A stretch of 64,000 nt of DNA. Source: Colocasia esculenta. Its lineage: Eukaryota > Streptophyta > Magnoliopsida > Alismatales > Araceae. The notes beneath the pieces were generated by a model. The model ran no database searches, was not told the origin of the DNA, and was given only the letters and a program-made list of their open reading frames with translations. A program made the position numbers and the translations under genes. Shown in pieces: positions 1 through 12,501 of the stretch (positions are counted from its first letter, which is position 1; every line of letters starts with the position of its first letter). The DNA lies in assembly GCA_014218235.1 (NCBI GenBank), contig CM024758.1:99485698-99549697 (forward strand), read 5' to 3'.

Positions 1-1202
1 AGGGTGATCCAACGACTTCTCCTTAGTCCCATAAAGACAACCGATAGGACTCAAGTGTGGCAAAAAATGAGCCACTCTGTCCCTAGTGGGAAGCCTTCCA
101 TGGAAAATTCTTCAAACTAAGAGCTTGATTTTGAGAGGACTGATTGATCTCCACACTTCCTGAAGAAGGCCATAGCACACGCCCCCATCCTAGCGAACTA
201 CATAAGCTGACTTGACTGAGAAGGTTCATTTCTTCCCCCATCTCCAGATCCAAGCATTCTCCCTAGGGTGGGTGGAAGGGAAGGAGCAAGAATAGGAGAC
301 ACTGGAGCTGCTCAACCTCCTTCTGAGAGAAGTCACACCTGAAGGTCGGGGCCCAAAAGTCCCTGAGGATGTGCTAATCGAAGGCCTGAGCCACCGTGTC
401 AATTGTAGCTATTGAAATAGCAAATAAATCGGGGAACAAGGACTCTAATTTGAAGTCCCCACACCATCAATCCTTTCAAAATAGGCACTTAGGACCATCT
501 TCTAGTTGGACTCAAACACCTGCAACGAGTCCTTGCAACCATCCAGAGAGGGGAGGTCCTCTGACAGGGGAAGGGATCTAGGTCCAAACCCTAGGGGAGG
601 AAAAATATCGGTGTCTAAATATTTGGGGCCATAACCCCTCGTTCTCTTTCCCTAACCTCCATAGCCATTTTCAATGGTGTGCTAAGTTGAAGTTTCTGAC
701 ATTCTTCAGCTTCAGACCTCCTTGATCCTTGCTGGTGATAATCCTGCCTAAGAAATGTTATGCCAACCTCTGCACTTGTTCTCACTACCCTGCCAAAAGA
801 ATTTGCTTTAGATAGATTGAAGCTTTCTAGCGACCATGCATGGAATGTGGAACATTAAGGGAAAGTAAGTGGGGAGACTATCCAAAATCAAGTTGCATAG
901 AGTAAGTTGAGATAACAATCTCGCCTTCCATCTTGCTAGTCTAGATCCAAATCGTTGAATAATGGGAAGTCAATTTGCACAGTGGAGGACCACTGGGGAA
1001 AGAGGAAGGCCCAGCCCAGAAAGATAGAGGGAGCTTCCCTATAGCACATCCCAACAAAGTAGCCACCTCAAAAGTGGTTTCTTCTCCATATTTATGCCCA
1101 CCTTGAGACTTTTAGTAAAGTTAACCTTTACACTGCTGACCTCCAATTATTCCAACAAGAGTCTCGCCCTGGCATGGTATTAACCCCCCATTCTCCAGGA
1201 AG

Positions 1203-1342
1203 CATGGAAGGCGGAATCGGTCGATCCGGATCGGGATTGGCCGATTCTAGATCGGATCGGCCATAGTCAATCTGATCGATTTTGATTCGGATTGGGATTG
1301 GGATTGACCGATTCTTGGGCCGATCCGATTATGTTTTCCATG
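1203..1342. mobile_element. Short non-autonomous hAT-type MITE (CATGG termini)
   Basis: 140-bp element beginning CATGGAAGGC and ending TTTTCCATG, flanked by near-perfect 8-bp direct repeats CCAGGAAG (1195-1202) and CCAGGAGG (1343-1350). The interior is almost entirely repeats of ATCGG/GATTGG words. No coding capacity. 8-bp duplications and a CATGG end match the two larger hAT elements in this window. Confidence 0.8.
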
Positions 1343-1934
1343 CCAGGAGGTAGGAAGTATCATCTGCATACTACAAATGAGTAAGCGAGGGGCTACTTCT
1401 ACATTCCTGGAAGCCTTTAATCAAATTAGACGCCTCGACCTTTTGCCACACCCTGCTGACCACACTCGCCACAAGCACAAATAGAAGGGGAGAAAGTGGG
1501 TCCCCTTAATGTAGACCCCAACGTTGTAGAACGAGGAGGTCATCTTCCCGCTAATGATTACTACGACGGAAAACAGAAAGTGACACAAGCTCTAATCCGA
1601 GCAATCTAGCTGTCTCGAAAAACCCATCCTATGCAGGACATCAAAGAGACACTATCAACTAATCTGTCATAAGCCTTCTCGAAGTCCCAATTTCAGAACC
1701 ACTGCTTTCCTCCTCTGTTGCTTAAGCGTTAAAGATACACTCGTGCACCACCAAGAATTGTTCAAGATTTGCCTCCCTTTAATGAAAGCTCCTTAGAAAG
1801 GTTGACCAGTTTATTCATCATAGGGACAAGTCTTCTAGCCAAAACCTTGGTAATGATCTTGTAGGTACCATTGAGTAAATTGACGGCCCCTAAACTCCCT
1901 AAAGTCTTGGACACTGACTTATTAGGGATGCAAT
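1343..1934 (-). pseudogene. LINE reverse transcriptase fragment (fingers to palm)
   Basis: Minus-strand translation gives GTYKIITKVLARRL and a GR-containing stretch, then GDPLSP (1488-1505) followed by LLFVLVA, then the catalytic YADD box (1359-1370) and TSYLLAW. These are the conserved order and spacing of LINE reverse transcriptases; the two Asp of YADD bind catalytic metal by family knowledge. An in-frame stop lies just before YADD and other frames must be joined, so the enzyme cannot be made. The coding sequence is cut about 9 bp beyond the YADD box by the insertion at 1203-1342. Confidence 0.82.
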
Positions 1935-3238
1935 CATAGTTGTCAAGGTGTCAAGGTGACCAAGGCGTAGTCAGGGTCTCAAATCGCCTAAGCGCTTAGG
2001 CGTCCGCCTAAGTGGTGCCTAGGCGTTAGGACAAAACCAAGTATGAGCTGTTTTCAAGTGTCCCTCTTATATGATATTTATGTCTCTAAAAATATATATG
2101 ATGATGAAAATTCAATAAAAATATCATAATATGACAGACATAAAGACAATGACATATCATAATATGGCAGATATATTATAAATAATACATAAATTTGAGA
2201 AATATAGATAATAGCTATGTATCACAAAAAAACTTGCAAAAAAATAAAATGTCACAACAAAAAGGTCAAAATTATATGAAACCAACAAAATTTAAATTAC
2301 AAGTAAACAAACTCACATTATATATCATAAAGTCATAAAAAATCTTAATTGACATCTTCAATATAAAAGCACACTAAATAAGAACAAAAAATGCAAATAT
2401 CATCTTATCATCAGAAAACTAATTTCCAATTTTTAAAACCAACCAATAATTACACATACATGTAAATATGTTAAATAAAAATAGGAAGTGCAATATCTTA
2501 ACACACTTAAAACAAGTAAAAATAATGAGTCCATTACATAAACCCACAATATGTCTAAAAATTGAAAGAAACTTGAAAATGACAATTCTCATGAGTTTGG
2601 GTAATGATAGTTTATGTTTGACCAAATCCTGAGAGGTTTTAAACAGACTAAGTGTTGTCAATAGGAGAGTGGATCTTTTGGAGAAGTCACATGTACGTTT
2701 GACTATTTTCACCAGACTTTAAATTTTTAATATTCCATGTGGTTTATTTGAATTATGAAATTTTAGTTAAGCCAAATTATGAGAGATTAGAAGAACTATT
2801 TTGATGGAATCACCAAAATTGCAATTTCTTCTTGGATGGGAAATTTGACTTTTTATTGATAAGAGATATTATTTTTTTTTTTTTTATTAGATTAAATTGG
2901 GGGGGGGGGTACTTTCTTATTTACATGCAATATCTTAAGTAAATGAAACTACAAATACTAACATTACTTAAATGATATTCAGGTAAATAAGATGTTTCTT
3001 GAAATAGGCTGGACTTAGGGACCAAGGTTACCACGGGCCGGATCAGATACCTGAAAATCGACCCCTAACCGGTCTAGGCGCGCCCAGGCGCACCTGGTGT
3101 GCGCCTTGGCCGCTTGGCGGCGCCTTGGGCTGCCTTTTTTACTCTTAAAAAGGCGGGGTGTTTTTAAGCTGCTAAGGGAAGCGCCTTAGTGCTTAAGTGG
3201 TGCCTAGACGCCGCCTAGGCATCCGCCTTGACACTATG
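1935..3238. mobile_element. Non-autonomous hAT-like element with CATAG termini and AT-rich core
   Basis: 1.3 kb element with inverted ends CATAGTTGTCAAGG / CATAGTGTCAAGG, flanked by GATGCAAT (1927-1934) and AATGCAAT (3239-3246). Subterminal regions at both ends repeat words such as GCCTAGGCG and GCTTAGGCG. About 2572-2990 is one copy of the AT-rich core arm that recurs at 13979-16246, 14807-15634, 36505-36900 and 46909-47775. No intact ORF. Imperfect 8-bp duplications fit the hAT superfamily; a Mutator-like origin is not excluded. Confidence 0.65.
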
Positions 3239-3270
3239 AATGCAATAATGTCTTGTTGATTCCCCCCAAG

Positions 3271-3636
3271 TAGGGCTGCAAACGGGTCGGGTTTGGAACC
3301 GGAAACACAGATTCCGATTCCGATAACTGAAATATGGTTTCGATTCCGATTCCGATAAAATCGAAATGGTTAATTCCGATTCCGTTCCGATTCCGATAAC
3401 ATTACCGGAACCGAAATTTCGATAAGCTAAGGTGTTTACCATAATTTACCTTTTGAGTTTATGATAATTTATCGGAATAACCGATACCGATTCCGATTAT
3501 TTTTCGATTCCGATTCCGATAGCTTATCGAAATATCCGATACCGATTTCGATAAGCTATCGATATCATTTTCCGATTCCGAAACCGATAATTTTTATCGG
3601 AATCGGGTCGAATATTGGGTTCCGTTTACACCCCTA
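3271..3636. mobile_element. Non-autonomous hAT-type MITE (TAGGG termini), copy 1
   Basis: 366-bp element with ends TAGGGCTGCAAACGG / TAGGGGTGTAAACGG and a perfect 8-bp duplication CCCCCAAG (3263-3270 and 3637-3644). The interior is built from GATTCCGATTCCGATA words on both strands, able to fold. A second copy lies at 43103-43473 with about the same length. No coding capacity. Confidence 0.85.
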
Positions 3637-4417
3637 CCCCCAAGCGAGCTCTCCCTTCCTGGAAATCACTCAATGCCGTCGTGAGGACCGCTTTAATATA
3701 CCCTAACACCACTGAAAGAATACTAAGGGGAAGCCATTAGGGCTAGGGGCCTTGTCATCTGTCAAAGAGAAGACAGCCTAGTGGACCTCCTCCTCTGAGA
3801 ATGGGTGCAAAATGGCCTCCCTCTCATCAAGGGAGAGACTGGCAAGGAGGTTAGCAACAATCCTCGGCCTGCAAGAAGACTCCTCTAAGAGCAAAGAGGA
3901 ATAGAAGATTCTTGCCTGATCTCTAATCTCGACTTATGAAGAAAGCATCGGTACTCCACCTTGATGGTAGAGATGGAATTGACCCTTCTCCTTCTTGAAG
4001 CAATCTACTAGAAGTAAGCTATATTCCTATCATCTTTTTTAAGCCATCTTTCCCTCGATCTCTGCCTCCAATAATTTCCTCCTTGGCCAACAAGTCATCA
4101 AATTGGAGCCAATAAGTCCCTCGTTGTCCTGCTTCCTCCAAACTATTCAAACCTGTAAGGTGCTGAATGATCCTATCCTTGCCCACCCTCCTAGGGATGG
4201 TATTCTCTACCCCCGAAAAGTGGAGAATATGCACGATGTGCTTTCACCAACACTAACAATCAACAAGAGTCATGTACAAAAAATAAAAAACCCTAAAAAA
4301 TAACCAACTTAGATTTGAGGTGTTTGACTCGCCGACTAATCTGTCCGACTAGTCAATGGTGGGGGGATCATCTAACTGGACCGACTAATTCTTTTAAAAC
4401 ATTGGGCTTCAACATGA

Positions 4418-5305
4418 CAAAATAAGCCATGTTGAGGCTGACCCATAGCTATCAAGGCGACCCAAGGTCCTCGGGCATGCCTAAGCGCTTAGGTGAACAT
4501 TGCCTAGGTGGCACCTTAGTGCCTCTTTAGTAGAATTCAATATTAAAGCTGAAAAATAGTAAATACAATGTATTAATTATATAAAATTAAATATAATATT
4601 AAACTATGATAGTACAAAAAAAAATTAATTGTGGGTTGAAGACCCTTACGAGCTTTGTTGAAGTGTTGAACCTGAATTTCTACATGCTCATCCTTGCATA
4701 CACTAATTGACCTATGTGGTTAGGTCATGGGGTCAGGAGGGGGTGCCCTTTGCTAGGGGTTTAGGGGCAGAGCCTCCCTGAAAGAAAATTTTAATTTGCG
4801 GTGAAAAGTGAGGGGCGTTAGGAGTTAGGACTAGGGTCATTGTTCAACAAGACAAAATAAGCCATATGGAGATTGACCCAGACCCATAGCTCTCTAGGTG
4901 ACAAGGCGACCTAAGGCACTCTTGGGGGTGCCCAAGTGCTTAGGCAAAAAGGCGCCCGCTTAGGCGTCGCCTAGGTGACACCTTAGTGCCTCTTTAAATA
5001 TAATAGTGGTAAGATATAAAGAATGTAGAATTCAACATTAAAAATTGAAAAAGTAAATAAAATGTATCACTTACATAAATTTAACTATAATATTAAACTA
5101 TGATAGTTCTGCAATTTTTAATTGTGGGGCTGAGGACCCTTGTGAGCTTTGTTGGAGTCTAGAGCCTGAATTTTCCACATGCTCGTCCTTGCATGTGCGG
5201 ATTTACCTACGTGGTTAGGTCATGGGGGTCAAAGGGGAGTGCCTCTTATGAGGATTTTAGGGGGGGGAGCCCCCAAAAAGGAAATTTTAATTTGCGGTGA
5301 ATTGG
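4418..5305. repeat. Tandem duplication of a ~440-bp unit
   Basis: Two direct copies, roughly 4418-4848 and 4849-5305. Each starts with GACAAAATAAGCCAT, then a subterminal-looking CTAAGCGCTTAGG block, an AT-rich middle with TATAATATTAAACTATGATAG, and a shared segment beginning TTGTGGG.TGA(A/G)GACCCTT. Divergence is moderate. The CCATAGCTATCAAGGCG start resembles the CATAG..TCAAGG terminus of the element at 1935-3238, so the unit may be a relative of it. No gene is seen in 4300-5440. Confidence 0.6.
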
Positions 5306-5439
5306 GATCGACCAATTTTTGGCCTTAAGATTGATCCAATTCCAAGCCCCTAGATCATCAAACTTTTGGCCGAATTTGATCTATCTCGAGCTGGATCGAC
5401 CAATCCCCACCGATTTCGCCAATTCTGCCAAACAATTTT

Positions 5440-6056
5440 TTTGTATATATTCTTTAATTCATATTTAAACCATCATTTCACATATATAAATTAATACATA
5501 TGTATATATACATATACACAAATTAATATGTATAATATGATTGTGTACATTATTTACATATATATATATATGTATATAAGTACATGAACACATAGGCTTA
5601 TGTATGACATATATATATTATATATATTATATATCATATTTAACATATATATATATATATATCTATATATATGATTACACACACATATATGTACATATAT
5701 GTATTACGTATATGTATATATTCATTGTCATATGCATATATTAGTATACATGAACTATATATGTACATATTATTATTATATTATATTAATATATAATTGT
5801 ACGTACATTAACACACATATATGTATAATGTGTTCATTAATATGATATATATACCTTAAGGATAATAGGATATACATATTATTATGTCTATTCGTTAGTA
5901 TATGTGTATATGATTACTTATGTGTAATGTATGCATATATGAATGTGTAAATTATATATATGATTATATATATCATAAATATACATGTAAGTATTGTGTG
6001 TTGTGTGTATGTGTATGTATATATATATATATATTATGTATAATATATGATTATAT
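5440..6056. repeat. TA-rich low-complexity tract
   Basis: Long degenerate TATATA/ACATATAT microsatellite with no coding potential. A similar TA-rich stretch resumes at 17306-17432, on the far side of the solo LTR inserted at 6061-17300. The two were probably one tract before that insertion. Confidence 0.75.
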
Positions 6057-6924
6057 GCATTGTAGCGACCCTGGATATTTATGCCCAATAAGGCTCCATA
6101 TCCAAGTCCGCCTCTCGCGATCGGACTGAAGTTTCGTAAGAGATAACTCACACACACGTCCAAAAAGAATATAAAAGACAACCACAAGAGTATAATATAC
6201 AAGAAAGTACATGCATTTATACTCATTTCTACAATTTACATTGTCTCAATACAATATTACATGTCCAAGAAAAAAGTACAACTACCTGAGACATACCCCG
6301 ATGGAGCAAAACTCACACTAAACACAACTACAACTCATCTGTTGGTGCTACAAGTCTGTCACAACGCTGCTGCATGCCCAAAGCCACGACAAACCCTGAA
6401 AAGAACTGTAAAGGAGTCAGCCTCAACAAGTCACAGGCTCAGCAGGAACCTCATAAAAACACAACAAACCAGTAATTGAAAGAAGGAACCAAGTCTTCAA
6501 CCCCCAAGGATCTTACTGGCAGCACCAACTAAAACACTACTGAAGAAAAACATGCTAACAATAAACATAATTAAACAACATTAAACATGAACACACAAGC
6601 TGACATAGCTCACAAGAAACAAAGGAAGCAACAGGACTAGTGTAGAAATACTAGTCCACCACAGTAACAAATGAGTAAAAACAAAGGCCACACTGGCCAA
6701 CCACCAACGAAGAGTAACAGGACTGATCATAGGGTACCAGTCTACCACAATACCCACGGTAACAAACACCTCGGAGAACTACCTATGCAAGGGTACCAAC
6801 ATCACAAGTGAAAGGTCACACAACATGACCCCCACAGAAACCGATCCACCTCAACATCTGAAAAGGCTAGCTCACTGTGTGCCACAACAGCCAACAACCT
6901 ACACAGGGTACAGGTACCTGAAAC

Positions 6925-7109
6925 CAAGGTTCGCCGCATTGGGGAATCGGGGCGAATCAGGTTTTTCCTGATCCACCACGATTCACCAGAATTGGACCGA
7001 TTTGCATGGGAATCGGTCCGATTCGATGGGAATCAGGCGAATCAGGTTTCTCCTGATTCGATTCGATTCGGCCGAATCGAACCGATTTGATCCGATTCGG
7101 CAAACCATG
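6925..7109. mobile_element. Short non-autonomous hAT-type MITE (CAAGG/CATGG termini)
   Basis: 185 bp, ends CAAGGTTCGCC / CATGGTTTGCC, perfect 8-bp duplication CCTGAAAC (6917-6924, 7110-7117). Subterminal word is GAATCGG/GATTCG at both ends. Inserted in the solo LTR. Its ends resemble those of the large hAT at 46482-52123 (CAAGGTTCG / CATGGTTCG). Confidence 0.85.
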
Positions 7110-7290
7110 CCTGAAACCACGAGGTACCACAATTGGACCACAAGTGCCACTGTGCCACCATCACGACACACAACAAACGAACCCAAACCACAACCGGTGA
7201 GTCACTACTCACAAGCCACAACCACTGACAAAGCACGAGTCGGAAGGAACGACGCCACCACGCGAGTAAAGACTACTAGTTCATGACACC

Positions 7291-7783
7291 TAGGGGTGAA
7301 CACGGGTCGGTTCGGTTCGGTTTGGCTCATTTTTTGGTCAACCCAAACTGAACCGAATCCCAAGGCCAAACTGAACCGAATCGAACCGGTTCGGTTCAAA
7401 CCGAAGTCTAATACCTTTACATTGCAAACATGGGTTTGGTGGAACGGCTAAGGTGCTCGCTCACTCTTCCTGCGGTTGCCGGGTTCGAATCTTGGCTTTC
7501 CACGTTTTTTTCTTAACAAAAATGGTCGGTTGGCTTCTTTTTTACCAAAAACCTTGTGGCAAACGTGAGTTTTAAACCCCGCTGCCCAGAAAACCGTTTG
7601 GCGCATGTGTAGCCAACTGCGCTACATTTTTTTTATGTTACAAATACATATAATATATATATATTCGTTTACTCGTTTCAGAAACTGAAATCGGACTGAA
7701 TTCTGCAGGGCCCAAACCGAACTGAATCGAACCGAACTGGTCGGTTCGGTTTTTCGGTTTGAACCAAATTCTGAACAGCCCTA
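7291..7783. mobile_element. Non-autonomous hAT-type element (TAGGG termini) with tRNA-like interior
   Basis: 493 bp, ends TAGGGGTGAACACGG / TAGGGCTGTTCAG, perfect 8-bp duplication ATGACACC (7283-7290, 7784-7791). Both ends consist of GGTTCGGTTCGG words. The middle (about 7430-7640) is different in character and holds two tRNA-promoter-like pieces, listed separately. No coding capacity. Confidence 0.85.
7430..7640. repeat. tRNA-like (SINE-type) segments inside a MITE
   Basis: Plus strand near 7437-7495: a weak A-box-like stretch (GGAACGGCTAAGGTGC) and, some 35 nt on, a good B box GGTTCGAATCT. Minus strand near 7625-7570: TAGCGCAGTTGGCTA, an A-box match, followed by a weaker B-box-like GGGTTTAAAACTC. 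The two halves face each other. Neither is a functional tRNA. They could be SINE remnants captured in the element at 7291-7783. Confidence 0.4.
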
Positions 7784-8700
7784 ATGACACCAATATCCAA
7801 CCCGGACAACATAGCACAAGAACAACCTCTCAGTCTCGCAGTCACGGACGAAAGGTCCAACTGTCGCTCCACAACCACATAGTAAAGCCAAAGAACTATG
7901 GAGACCAATCAACACCACACCTGTAGGTCACACCACTGTAGGCCCATGCCTGGCACCTTTAGAGACTCTGGCCTGAGCTCTCTAAAGTGAGACACTAGAA
8001 ACAGGATTAGCTGGAGCCCAGTACGTCTATTGGTGTCCGTACCCCCAACCACGAGCGCGTTACAAGCGACTAAACACAAACCACAACTCACAAGTCGCTG
8101 CTCCATTGCCGTCTTTCCCTCAGCCAGACGTACACTCAACACAGAAGAAGGTTTCCGGAGACACATAAAAGACCTCGACGGTACACACACACGTACTGGA
8201 CAAACCCCGAGCAACAACGTCCTGGCTCACAAAGACCTGGGGTACCTGACTAGAGAGGCCATTCCGAAATAAGTGTCGACCCCAAACTCGGTAAACACAC
8301 ACCACATCGAACATTAACGGACTACGAACTTATACTTATAAACCAACGATATTCACATGCTAACACTTGTCATTGGTCACCTCATGACCTCCATAGCAAC
8401 CATGGAAGGAAGAATCGCCGGGATCGAGCCAGAATCGCTCGATCCCGGATCGGATCGACCCCCCAAGGGTCGATTCCCCCTTGAAGAACCCCAAAACCCC
8501 ACATTTCCGGCTGGATCGACCCAACTCAGTAGGATCTGAGTTGGATCGCTCGAGTCGAACCGGGATCGATCGATCCCGGCTCGATTCAGTCGATCCGGCC
8601 GGTTCAGTTCAAATTTGAACTTAAGGCGCGGATCGACCCTTATCGGGTCGAATCGATCGATCCGGCGTCGATCCGACCCGATAAGGGTCGATCCCGATCG

Positions 8701-9608
8701 ATCCGCGGTCGATCCCCTTATTTCGGCCCCTTCCCACCCGAGGACACCAAAAGATGCAGGTTTTGGTGTCCTAGGAAGGAAGGAAGGTGCTCCCCCTCCC
8801 CCCCCCCAGCTCGGGCTGCCTCCTCCACCGCCGCCGCCGGCCTCCTCCACCGCCGCCGGCGTCCTCCCCAGCGGCCTCCTCCTCCTCCTCTTCTTCTTCT
8901 TGTTCTTGTTCTTGTTCTTCTTCTTCCTCTTCTCCTTCCTCTCTACTTTTTCTTCTAAACCCTATCTTCTCTTTCAAGTTTGAAAGAGGTTAGAAGGAGC
9001 ACATCCAAGGGAGATCTTCTTGAGTAGATCTCAAGAGATCTTACTCAAGCAAGGAAGAAGTTGTTGTTCTTCTTAAGTATATTTCATTTTTTAATTTCGA
9101 AATTCAGTTATAATTCTGAAAAAAATGAAAACACATGTACACATGTTTAATCTTCTTATATCTTCTTATTCTTCCCTTACATTTTGTCAATTAGACAAAA
9201 TCTCCAATTTCACCCTAATTGGCTAATTAGGGTTTGATATTTGGGGCTTATGTTGTATTAGCACAATTAGAGATCAATTAAGTGTTTCAATCACTAATTG
9301 ACTTAATCATGCTTTGTTGATATGTAACTATTTATTTCAGAAATTAGAGAAAATCTTCAATTTCACCCTAATTAGGGTTTGAAAATTGGGGCTTTGTTGT
9401 ATTAGCACATTAGAGATCAATTAAGTGTTCCAATCACTTATTGACTTAATCATGCCTTTCTATGATAATGGAACTATTTCATTTCGGGAAATTAGAGAAA
9501 ATCTCTAATTTCACCCTAATTAGGGTTTATTAGATGTAATTATGTTTATAATTGTATACTTACACATGAATGTGTTTGTATTCTTAATTTGTTATAGGAT
9601 TAGCAAGT
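8701..9608 (+). other. hAT-1 leader: pyrimidine-rich stretch, direct repeats and intron acceptor
   Basis: 8800-8960 is CCTCCGCC then TCTTCTTGTTCT repeats, then a TTTGAAAGAGGTTAGAAG segment. From about 9185 to 9545 a unit of about 140 bp recurs two and a half times: GAGAAAATCT.CAATTTCACC, CTAATTAGGGTTT, GATCAATTAAGTGTTTC, GACTTAATCATGC. A good plant splice acceptor (TTTGTTATAG) ends near 9598, eleven bases before the transposase ATG, so this is probably a 5'-UTR intron. ORFs over 8615-8993 are low-complexity artefacts. Confidence 0.55.
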
Positions 9609-12386
9609 ATGGCTGATGAGGGACACGAGGAAGAGCAACCACAAGTAGACATTGGATGGAAACACGGTGTCCTTATTGATGCTGCCTCTAGAGTGCGGTG
9701 TAACCACTGTGGTAAGGAAATGAATGGAGGTGTATACCGCCTAAAACAACACATTGCAGGCATTGGAACAAATGTAGTAAAATGCAAGCATTGTCCACGG
9801 GAGTTAGTGAATGAGATGAAAGACTACATGGCTGGAAGACAACAACAAAGAGGCATACGTATTCAACATCAAAAGAACTGCATGAAGAGATTTCTGGGAA
9901 GGGAAAAGTAGGCTGCAATGAAAGGAAGACAAATTCCTGTTGATGTAGGACTCAGATGAGACAGATTATGAGGATCTCTCACCTAATGAGAGAGAATGGC
10001 GAGAAGGACTACGGCAGAGTCGGCGTGCTGCCATGTTAGAAAGTGACATGCGGAGGTTCCATAGTACAAGAGAAGGATCATCATCAGGGGCTAGTGTCAC
10101 ACGGCCACCGGCACCACCTATCAGGAGAGGTGGTTCTATGAGGGGAACGGACCAACTAGTGGGGTTGACACATTTTTGCACAGGAAACCTTCATCAAAAC
10201 AGCCTGGCATAAAGCATGCATTGAAAGGGGTAAAGGCCACAGCTGCTTCCGCCAAACATGCAGTTAAAAACATTGTAAAATGGTTTTTGCATGCAGGGGT
10301 CCCAGCCCATACAGCATCTAGTCCTTATTTCCAGACAATGATAGATTCAGTTGGTGAGGCAGGCCCAGGTTTGAAAGCTCCTACACCAAGGAGATTTATG
10401 GCAATATCTTGAAGAGGAATTGACTGAGATAAAGGATTGGGTGGCATCATTCAAAGATATATGGATGGCAAGAGGTTGTACTCTTATGTGTGATGGATGG
10501 ACGGAACAACAAGAAGGTCTATGATTAACTTTCTTGTATATTGCAGTGAGGGTACAGTGTTCATGAAATCTGTAGATGCAAGTGGACAAATAAAAAATGC
10601 AGATTACTTGTTTAGGCTGATGGATGAGATGATTGATGAAATTGGCGAGAAAATGTAGTCCAAGTTGTCACTGATAATGAAGCTAGTTACAAGGCAGCTG
10701 GAAGAAAATTGATGGCAAAGACATCATCTTTATTGGGTCCCTTGTGCAGCACACTCCTTAGACTTGATGATGGAGGATATTGGGAAGATAAACATGTGCA
10801 TGACTTGGTGTCCAAGGCGCAAATGATTACTACTTTTATTTATGGACACAATAGAATCTTACATATGATGAGAGAGTGCACAGATGGACATGACATAATT
10901 CGTCCTGGCCCAACAATTTGCCTCACAATTTATTGCATTGGAGAGTCTGCATAAGTTTAGACATGAGTTGGGCACTCTTATGCACAGTTCTGAGTACTTG
11001 GCACATGTGGCTACATTGAGAGAGGAATCCAGAGATGTCGCACATGAGATTTCTTGCTTGATCAGCGACCATCGTTTTTGGGAGAAAATCATTTATATTT
11101 GAAGCTAATAGAGCCTCTTGTACATGTTGAGGATGGTTGATGGAGAGGACAAGAATGACATGGGTTACTTATATGAGGCTATGGATAAAGCCAAGGAAAG
11201 GTTGAGAGAGAAGCATCCGCAGGCATATCAAAAATGGTGGAGAATTATTGATGCAAGATGGGAGTCCACACTCCACCACTTTACATGCAGCAGGTAAATG
11301 TATTATATCTTATTGTGCATATTTCTTATTAGCATGAGTTGAATTTCTAACTTACTAGACATGTTTTGTACATATAGGGTATTTCTTTAACCCTAGGCAT
11401 CAATATAGTGATTCCCCTCACAATGATGGTGAGGTGCTCCAGGGGACAATCAATGTCATCGGGAGATTATCTAGGAGCATGGACGAAAGAATAGATGCTA
11501 TGATAGAGGTACGACTAAGTTAAAAACTTCATTCCATTTTCATGTATTCAATATACTTTTGGAGTTACACTTAGCAACTGTATTATACTGTAGATGGACA
11601 GATTTAAACTGAAGTTGGACATCTACAGAGATTATGATGTTAAAGAAGCAGTGACCAGAATGGGTCCGGTAAGAACCTTCAGATTTAAGCTCATGCTTAC
11701 TTCATAACAAAATGACAAATCACTTGTATTATGTGCTAATTCATTGTATGTTTTTTTTTTTTTTTGTAGGTGAGTGGTGGGTTATGTTAGACTACAAGAC
11801 TGGTCAAAGAAGTCCACTTGCAAGGATTGCTATTAGAGTACTCAGTCAGACCACTTCATCTAGCCAGTGTGAGAGAAATTGGAGCACTTTCTCACTTATT
11901 CACACAAAAGTGAGGAACAGGTTGAGTGCAACTAGGCTAGAGAAGTTGGTCTATTGCCACTACAATATGAGGTTGAAGCTGAAATGCATTAAAGATAGAC
12001 AAAAGAAGAGCGAGGCAAGGCTAATGACTTTTGCAGGTAGTCATTGGGAGCAACGTTTTGCAGAGAGGGAAGCATTATCATCTCAAATTGATGTTGATGA
12101 GTTATTTGATGAGGAACACCCACTAAATGCATGGGTGGAAACAAGACAGGAAATGGATTTTCCAGAATTTGACCCTCGCGATTGTTCATGGGCGGAAGGA
12201 GAATTGGATGGAGTAGAGGCTCGAGATCCAGAGCTTAGGGTAAGTGAGGACCAACCTCTCACCCTCGGTCCTCTCTTCTCTCAGCCACGACACTCAGCTA
12301 TCTTGCCAGAGACATCTAGAGTGCCTCCCACTCAGCCTGCATTAAGAAGAGCTGCAACACAAAAGAGAGGAGTTCAAAAGCCATAG
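9609..12386 (+). pseudogene. hAT-1 transposase, BED finger / DUF659 / hAT dimerisation (broken)
   Basis: Would cut and paste elements with CATGG ends. The first ORF (9609-9911) carries a BED-type zinc finger with C31, C34, H48 and C59. Next come, in shifting frames, a linker, a DUF659 region (10170-10860) with CDGWT (10489-10500) and VVTDN (about 10664-10680), and a hAT C-terminal dimerisation domain in the 11712-12386 ORF (SPLARIAIRVLSQTTSSSQ, CERNWS, HYNMRLK). DGW and TDN contain the Asp residues assigned to the hAT active site by family knowledge. A stop at 9909-9911, several frameshifts in 10100-11150 and introns (about 11296-11380, 11511-11594, 11670-11768) are seen. Recently active, now dead. 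Confidence 0.85.
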
Positions 12387-12468
12387 AGTAGAAAAAAGAA
12401 CATATACCAGGCAAAAAAAGGAAAAGTGCAGCAACCAATTCGTAGTGATGACACCACACAAGATCCAA

Positions 12469-12501
<33 letters not shown>

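Larger units (their letters stand above)
1..4300 (-). mobile_element. Degenerate LINE-type non-LTR retrotransposon, minus strand
   Basis: Read on the minus strand, the pieces run from a pre-RT region (about 4240-3640), through reverse transcriptase fingers (about 1900-1790) and palm (1505-1359), to a zf-RVT-like region near 150-1 (residues like KIKLLVWRIFHGRLPTRD). The 3' end lies outside the window. Frameshifts and stops are common, so it is dead. Three younger insertions interrupt it: 1203-1342, 1935-3238 and 3271-3636, each with a target-site duplication made of LINE sequence. The order of domains matches plant L1-type LINEs. I see no apurinic endonuclease domain in what remains upstream. 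Confidence 0.8.

Noticed and set aside
7437..7495. Possible tRNA gene
   Set aside because: There is a B box but no complete cloverleaf, acceptor stem or anticodon arm. Kept only as a SINE-like trace.
8377..8993. Several overlapping ORFs of 60-157 codons on both strands
   Set aside because: They arise from GATCGA word arrays and CCG/TCT triplet runs in the hAT-1 leader. Translations are repetitive in every frame and none continues a known domain.
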